A DNA stretch of 64,000 nucleotides, taken from contig JAALGZ010000011.1 of assembly GCA_015227615.1 (NCBI GenBank), positions 806,001-870,000 of the forward strand, given 5' to 3'. Below the pieces are notes generated by a model. That model was given only the letters and a program-made list of their open reading frames with translations. It was not told the DNA's origin and searched no databases. This document shows positions 60,090 to 64,000 of this stretch, piece by piece; position 1 is the first letter of the stretch, and the number at the start of each line of letters is the position of its first letter. The translations under genes were made by a program, and so were the position numbers. This DNA comes from Labyrinthula sp. Ha. Taxonomy: Eukaryota; Sar; Bigyra; Labyrinthulida; Labyrinthulaceae.

Positions 60090-61166
60090 ATGGAAGGCAC
60101 CCAGAAACGTAAGCTAAAACAAACATGCGTTCGTTGTTCCAAGTTTAAAAAAAGATGTGATAGTAAGAAACCAACTTGTAGTCGTTGTGATAATGCAGGT
60201 TCACATTGTGTTTATGATCTTGAGCGTAAGCGAGGAAGAAAAATCAAGGCATCGGATCAAATTAAAAGACACAAGTTCTCGGATTTCGGCAAAAGGTTGC
60301 TGGGTAATTTTCTTTTTACTGGTGGAGAAAGCGTAGAAGAGAATGCTCAACCGTTGACGTTAAGGCCTGAAGTTGAGTCCTGGGCCTGGAAAATAATCAG
60401 AAGTTTTGCTTCAGAGCTGGAAACAAACTATACCCAGTTTAGTTCCCAACCTTTGAGTAACCTGGTCCATTTAGGTTACGCCGCAGTCTTAGTATCTCTA
60501 TATTCCTTTGATGAGTTTGAAATGCAGGGAAACCACGCCTTTTCTATGTTTTCCAATAAAATAAAACTAATTTTACAGGAAAAGTCACTTGATCCAAACG
60601 AGCTTCTAAAAATTGTCAGCAGCAATTTAAGCTTCGAAGCAGTGCAGGAGGTGATTGAAACACACAAGAAAGATATTTTCCCTCAAGAAAACAGATGGGA
60701 AATTCAAGTTTTTGAAAAATGTACTCCAGAGACAGCAAAATGTACTATCTGCAGCCAACACCAAGGATTTTTCATAGGGTCGAGTTTTCAAATTCACTTT
60801 GAAACAAATCCTCAGTTTGAAAACTATTTTGGATATACGTCAGACATGCTGCACGCACAGTTAACTACAAACGTGAACTGCTTTCTACCTTTTGGTGCTA
60901 ATGCTCTTGGACTTCTATGTGATGAAGAAACGCTTGAAGAATATTTGGATCTGTGCATTTACCAAGCCAAAGACAGCCCGTTCACAGCATGTACTGACTC
61001 TACAGCCTCGTGGTATTTTACTGTGCCAAATTCGATGATCATGAAAATTAAAACAAACGATAGCTTTTGTAGAAGGTTTCAGGTTTCTACTTTATTCAAA
61101 GCTACCTTTACAGGACAAGCTTACGCGTTTGAAACCAAGCTTGCCCTCACGCCTTGCTTCCTCTAA
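60090..61166 (+). CDS. Zn2Cys6 binuclear-cluster transcription factor with C-terminal PAS-like domain
   Basis: 358 residues, single exon. Residues 13-40 hold a perfect C-x2-C-x6-C-x6-C-x2-C-x6-C cluster (Cys 13, 16, 23, 30, 33, 40) with the basic 'KFKKRCDSKKP' loop, followed by a basic linker (KRGRKIK). Such proteins bind CGG half-sites, usually as dimers. From about residue 232 a PAS-like domain follows: 'FFIGSSFQIHFETNPQFENYFGY' is the usual N-x-x-F-x-x-x-F-G-Y start. The cluster-plus-PAS plan, without the fungal-specific middle homology region, is that of AcuK/AcuM and AOD2/AOD5, which control gluconeogenesis and alternative oxidase in fungi. Orthology is not shown. A TATAAAA lies 33 nt upstream. 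Converges on RCC1L with 60 nt between stops. Confidence 0.85.
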   Translation: MEGTQKRKLKQTCVRCSKFKKRCDSKKPTCSRCDNAGSHCVYDLERKRGRKIKASDQIKRHKFSDFGKRLLGNFLFTGGESVEENAQPLTLRPEVESWAWKIIRSFASELETNYTQFSSQPLSNLVHLGYAAVLVSLYSFDEFEMQGNHAFSMFSNKIKLILQEKSLDPNELLKIVSSNLSFEAVQEVIETHKKDIFPQENRWEIQVFEKCTPETAKCTICSQHQGFFIGSSFQIHFETNPQFENYFGYTSDMLHAQLTTNVNCFLPFGANALGLLCDEETLEEYLDLCIYQAKDSPFTACTDSTASWYFTVPNSMIMKIKTNDSFCRRFQVSTLFKATFTGQAYAFETKLALTPCFL

Positions 61167-61226
61167 TATCTCAACAAAGTTGCTTTGCATAAGGTAATAA
61201 CCTCATAGAGCTAAACGCTAGGAGCA

Positions 61227-62531
61227 TCATTCAGCTAGAATAAAACCATGTTTCCATCCGCAAAACAGATCAACAGGTTTAAAGTTTGGAAAATGGTATT
61301 CTTTACTAGAAAGTGACCAATCTATTTTAATTAAGTTTCCAGTATTCTCATTCAGCTTCCACAAAGAATCATATCCATTTATTAGTTTCTCATGTTCTTC
61401 AAGAATAGTAACCCGAACAGGTTCTTTCACGAAGCGCTTTATTCGATCCAAATAAAGCACAGATTTACCTTCGATTTGATACACAAACTCAAAGTCATCT
61501 CTTTTTAACCCTTTTATCCTCGAAACCGTTGTATCAACGTCGACCCAATCCGGCATTAATCCCCATAAGAAAACATTCCTACCATCAGAAGCAGCAAAGC
61601 CATAATTGCCCCCATATATACTTTCAACTTCGATTCCATTAACATCAAAAAACTTTACTTTCCTAGGGCGGAACTCATCCAAGAACAGATTCTTCGTTTC
61701 ATCAATATCTAAGCTCTGATATTTTCCAAACACAAGGACAGTACCATCTTCCTTTAACACACAACTCGAGTTCAATCCCGCTGCAATATCTTTCACCCCA
61801 TTTAAAATTATCTCTGGTTTGTCACTAGCTAATACCTTTGAATCTATGTCAATTTCATTTCCAAGTTGTCCATTCTCTCCTTTTCCACAAACAAATAAAT
61901 TTCCCTCCTCATCCAACATCAGCGTGTGCTGAAAACCAAATTCAACTTTCTTCACACCATTCAGTCCAGGTATTTTTGTCACATCCCATAAGTGAACTTC
62001 AGGATTTAAATATGTTGAGGACATTGGCACTGCACACTGTCCATATCTGTTGTTTCCCATCATGTAAGCTTCACCTTCATTAGTTAAAAAGCAACTTGTT
62101 GCTGCTCCAGCAAAAATGTTTTTTATTCCATCTAGTTTAACTTCCGTTAGTTCTGGATATTCAACGGACAGATCTGACTTGAACGTAACGGATAAACGCG
62201 CTAGGAATGGGGACCCTGAAGCAATTTGAGAAAATCGAATTAGGTTTTTGATGTCGTGCGTTCTTCCAACAACGTAAACTGACTCTTTAGTTAAAAGTGC
62301 TGTGTGGCCCCAACCACAGGCTATGGAGAGGATTTCTTTGTTTCTAAAGAATGGGATTTCAATTGGAGAAGAAAAGGGTATGTTCTGGGCTTTAGCCCCT
62401 GTAGCAAGAGCTCCACTAATTTGTTGCCCATAACCATAGAGCTTTAAAAACCGCTTTGAACAATTTGAAAATTTTAAATGTTGTTGGTTACACTTCCTCC
62501 AGGCTAAAGAGGTAGGTAGGGCTTTGAGCAT
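61227..62531 (-). CDS. RCC1L: RCC1-repeat protein, RCC1L-like, mitochondrial
   Basis: 434 residues, single exon, ATG start. About 30 N-terminal residues are basic and nearly acid-free, a mitochondrial presequence. RCC1 propeller blades follow: 'LYGYGQQISGALATG', 'ILSIACGWGHTALLTKESVYVVG', 'IFAGAATSCFLTNEGEAYMMG', 'KVEFGFQHTLMLDEEGNLFVCG', 'DIAAGLNSSCVLKEDGTVLVFG', 'LFCGWKHGFILAE'. 'MGNNRYGQC' matches human RCC1L (WBSCR16), which supports mitochondrial fusion and mitoribosome/16S pseudouridylation modules. Some blades near residues 280-400 are eroded. Nuclear RCC1 is unlikely given the presequence. Confidence 0.83.
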   Translation of the reverse strand: MLKALPTSLAWRKCNQQHLKFSNCSKRFLKLYGYGQQISGALATGAKAQNIPFSSPIEIPFFRNKEILSIACGWGHTALLTKESVYVVGRTHDIKNLIRFSQIASGSPFLARLSVTFKSDLSVEYPELTEVKLDGIKNIFAGAATSCFLTNEGEAYMMGNNRYGQCAVPMSSTYLNPEVHLWDVTKIPGLNGVKKVEFGFQHTLMLDEEGNLFVCGKGENGQLGNEIDIDSKVLASDKPEIILNGVKDIAAGLNSSCVLKEDGTVLVFGKYQSLDIDETKNLFLDEFRPRKVKFFDVNGIEVESIYGGNYGFAASDGRNVFLWGLMPDWVDVDTTVSRIKGLKRDDFEFVYQIEGKSVLYLDRIKRFVKEPVRVTILEEHEKLINGYDSLWKLNENTGNLIKIDWSLSSKEYHFPNFKPVDLFCGWKHGFILAE

Positions 62532-62642
62532 ATGCAGATCAGCTTAGGGTAAACCAATATATATCTATTGTATCCTCCATTTGTTTCAAATAAGCATTGG
62601 CAACAAAATATATTTTACTAGCCAGTTGTTGCAGATGTTAAA

Positions 62643-62722
62643 GGTGATATGCCCGAGCGGTCTAAGGGGTTGAGCTCAAGTCTCAATACGAAAGTTCATG
62701 GGTTCGAATCCCATTGTCACCA
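62643..62722 (+). tRNA. tRNA-Leu (anticodon CAA)
   Basis: 80 nt, no intron, no encoded CCA. Acceptor GGTGATA/TGTCACC (one G-U pair), discriminator A, D stem CCC/GGG, anticodon stem TTGAG/CTCAA with loop CTCAAGT (anticodon CAA, reads TTG), 11-nt variable arm, T stem ATGGG/CCCAT with loop TTCGAAT. The short variable arm still marks class II. Confidence 0.95.
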
Positions 62723-62730
62723 ATGTTTCG

Positions 62731-62735
62731 TTTTT
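62731..62735 (+). terminator. RNA polymerase III terminator of tRNA-Leu
   Basis: Run of five T, eight bases after the mature 3' end of the tRNA, the usual pol III stop signal. Confidence 0.7.
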
Positions 62736-63910
62736 CGGTAATTTGATGTAGAAGCTTCATAGGGTTTCTTATAGAAATACCCTAACACTTAAGAGTAGGA
62801 AAAGTGTATTATAGCAGTACTTATTAAGTATTTGAAAAAATAAGAAATGCGGGAAATTGCTGTGGTAGCGTCAAGATACCATGGGGCCTTCTTACTCTAT
62901 TGTCAAAGAATGCAAGAAATCGTTAAGTCTTACCTCCAAGTAAAACAATATATAATACCAAAGCTTGAAGGACTTCATAACCCTAAGTACTACGTACAAG
63001 AATTGGCTATTGTTAATTTTGAATTTTAGGTCGAGATAATTTTCCGATGGCTGTTTGTTAATCTTAAATAACTAAACAGTGCATAAGAAAAGAAGTATAA
63101 TCTTTTAGCTTTACTAAGAATCAACAACATATAAAAATCAAAAATTACATTTCATTCTGTTGAGTAACTTCCGTATTTTTTCCGCTGAGCTCGCAATGTC
63201 TAGTTAATAGCAGCTAGAATTATCGGCCAGCTGAGGTAAGTTCATTGAGCCACAGTTCAGTGTCATCAACATTGCAAGAATATTAGCATTAAAAATATCT
63301 TGAATCCAAAAGTATGTATTACTTATATCACTATCATATCTAACTCATATTATTTATGTACCTATATAAACTGGTAGAAATTAAGATAAGGATGGCCACG
63401 TTCAGTTTGAAAGGTATATCAGAACAGTGCCTAGCATCTCAATATTTAAGCTTGCAAAATAAATGTTAAGAAATTATCTATTTTTTTATAAAGGGATTAT
63501 ATGACTTAAGTCAGCTCTGGTTTAATCTTGCAACTATATATATGAGGAGTATGGTTCTCTCTAATATTTGTTGGAGTCACATAATAGCTATTCTCATAAG
63601 ATTTAGAATCCCACCACTTACTATGAACAAGCTCTTGTTTTCATAGTTGGGTTCAGGACTATATAGATCAATAAAGATCCGCTGAACCGTTCATCTATTA
63701 AAAGAAAAATTTGTCACATGAACTCTTGTTTCTCTAGAGATCTCTTTTCCAACATGAAACCGGTACAAGATTATAGAATAAGCCTAGACATGCTAGAACA
63801 ACGTCATCTCAAAAATAATATCCAAAAGAAATCAGTTTTACCAAGAAAAATCTGCTGCTCATACCTACTACAGTGTAAAGTCAAGGGCTAAAGAAATTTT
63901 TCCTAAGATA
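62736..63910. other. Intergenic at the right end, no gene seen
   Basis: About 1.2 kb of AT-rich DNA. A short palindromic TAGGGTTTC...ATACCCTA lies at about 62759-62783. A 60-codon frame from an ATG at 62847 shows no motif. Confidence 0.45.
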
Positions 63911-64000
63911 TTATAGTGCTTTCTTGAGAGCAATATTTTTCTCTCGTTTGCGCTGTAGATCTAGAAAAATATGTTTATGCGATCTTTTTTGTTCCAACTC
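63911..64000 (-). CDS. Possible 3' end of a gene entering from beyond the right edge
   Basis: From the right edge one minus-strand frame is open for 29 codons, then TAA. The peptide is charged and helical ('KRSHKHIFLDLQRKREKNI') rather than the Ile/Phe/Asn-rich text of random spacer here. Far too short to be sure; it may be chance. Confidence 0.25.
   Translation of the reverse strand, partial: ELEQKRSHKHIFLDLQRKREKNIALKKAL

Overview
This is a stretch of nuclear DNA from a microbial eukaryote. The evidence is spliceosomal GT-AG introns, a canonical 136-residue histone H3, an RNA polymerase III subunit, many proteins with mitochondrial-type N-termini, and tRNA genes without an encoded CCA. TAA, TAG and TGA all serve as stops, so the code looks standard. 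The DNA is AT-rich. I cannot assign the lineage. The gene set (alternative oxidase, CLEC16A/FPL protein, a WD40-like protein best known from plants and algae, a fungal-type Zn2Cys6 regulator, a Bacteroidota-like secreted metalloprotease) does not match one familiar group, and the very short introns (22, 24, 29, 30 and 31 nt, plus one of 72 nt) are its most distinctive mark.

Layout. 1-8.4 kb: an LRR-like gene running off the left edge, diverging from alternative oxidase (AOX); a secreted reprolysin-like metalloprotease; a second possibly LRR-like gene. 8.4-18.1 kb: a gene desert with one tRNA-derived SINE-like repeat near its right end. 18.1-22.1 kb: a tandem pair of unrecognised paralogues facing an ABCG half-transporter. 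26 kb: a spliced histone H3 gene between two deserts. 32.3 kb: glyoxalase II. 37-40 kb: a 73-residue membrane protein, the second SINE copy, and a YCII-domain gene meeting an unrecognised gene tail to tail with one base between stop codons. 44.3-48.9 kb: an old, broken Ty1/copia element with 128-bp LTRs and a 5-bp target duplication. 49.6-62.7 kb: the gene-rich part, with a WD40-like protein, a 1-kb terminal-inverted-repeat element, tRNA-Arg(CCG), OPA3, RPC25, pterin dehydratase, an STMP1-like micropeptide, CLEC16A, a Zn2Cys6-PAS regulator, RCC1L and tRNA-Leu(CAA).

How the genes fit together. Many recognisable products point to mitochondria: AOX, glyoxalase II, OPA3, STMP1, RCC1L and possibly the YCII and pterin dehydratase proteins. 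The Zn2Cys6-PAS regulator has the architecture of the fungal factors that control alternative oxidase, and an AOX gene lies in the same window; the functional link is only a hypothesis. Six gene pairs converge with 1 to 103 nt between stop codons, although other spacers run to kilobases, so 3' UTRs must abut or overlap in at least the tightest pairs. The undescribed items most worth a look are the tandem paralogue family at 18-20 kb, the ultrashort introns, the tail-to-tail packing, the SINE family and the TIR element.
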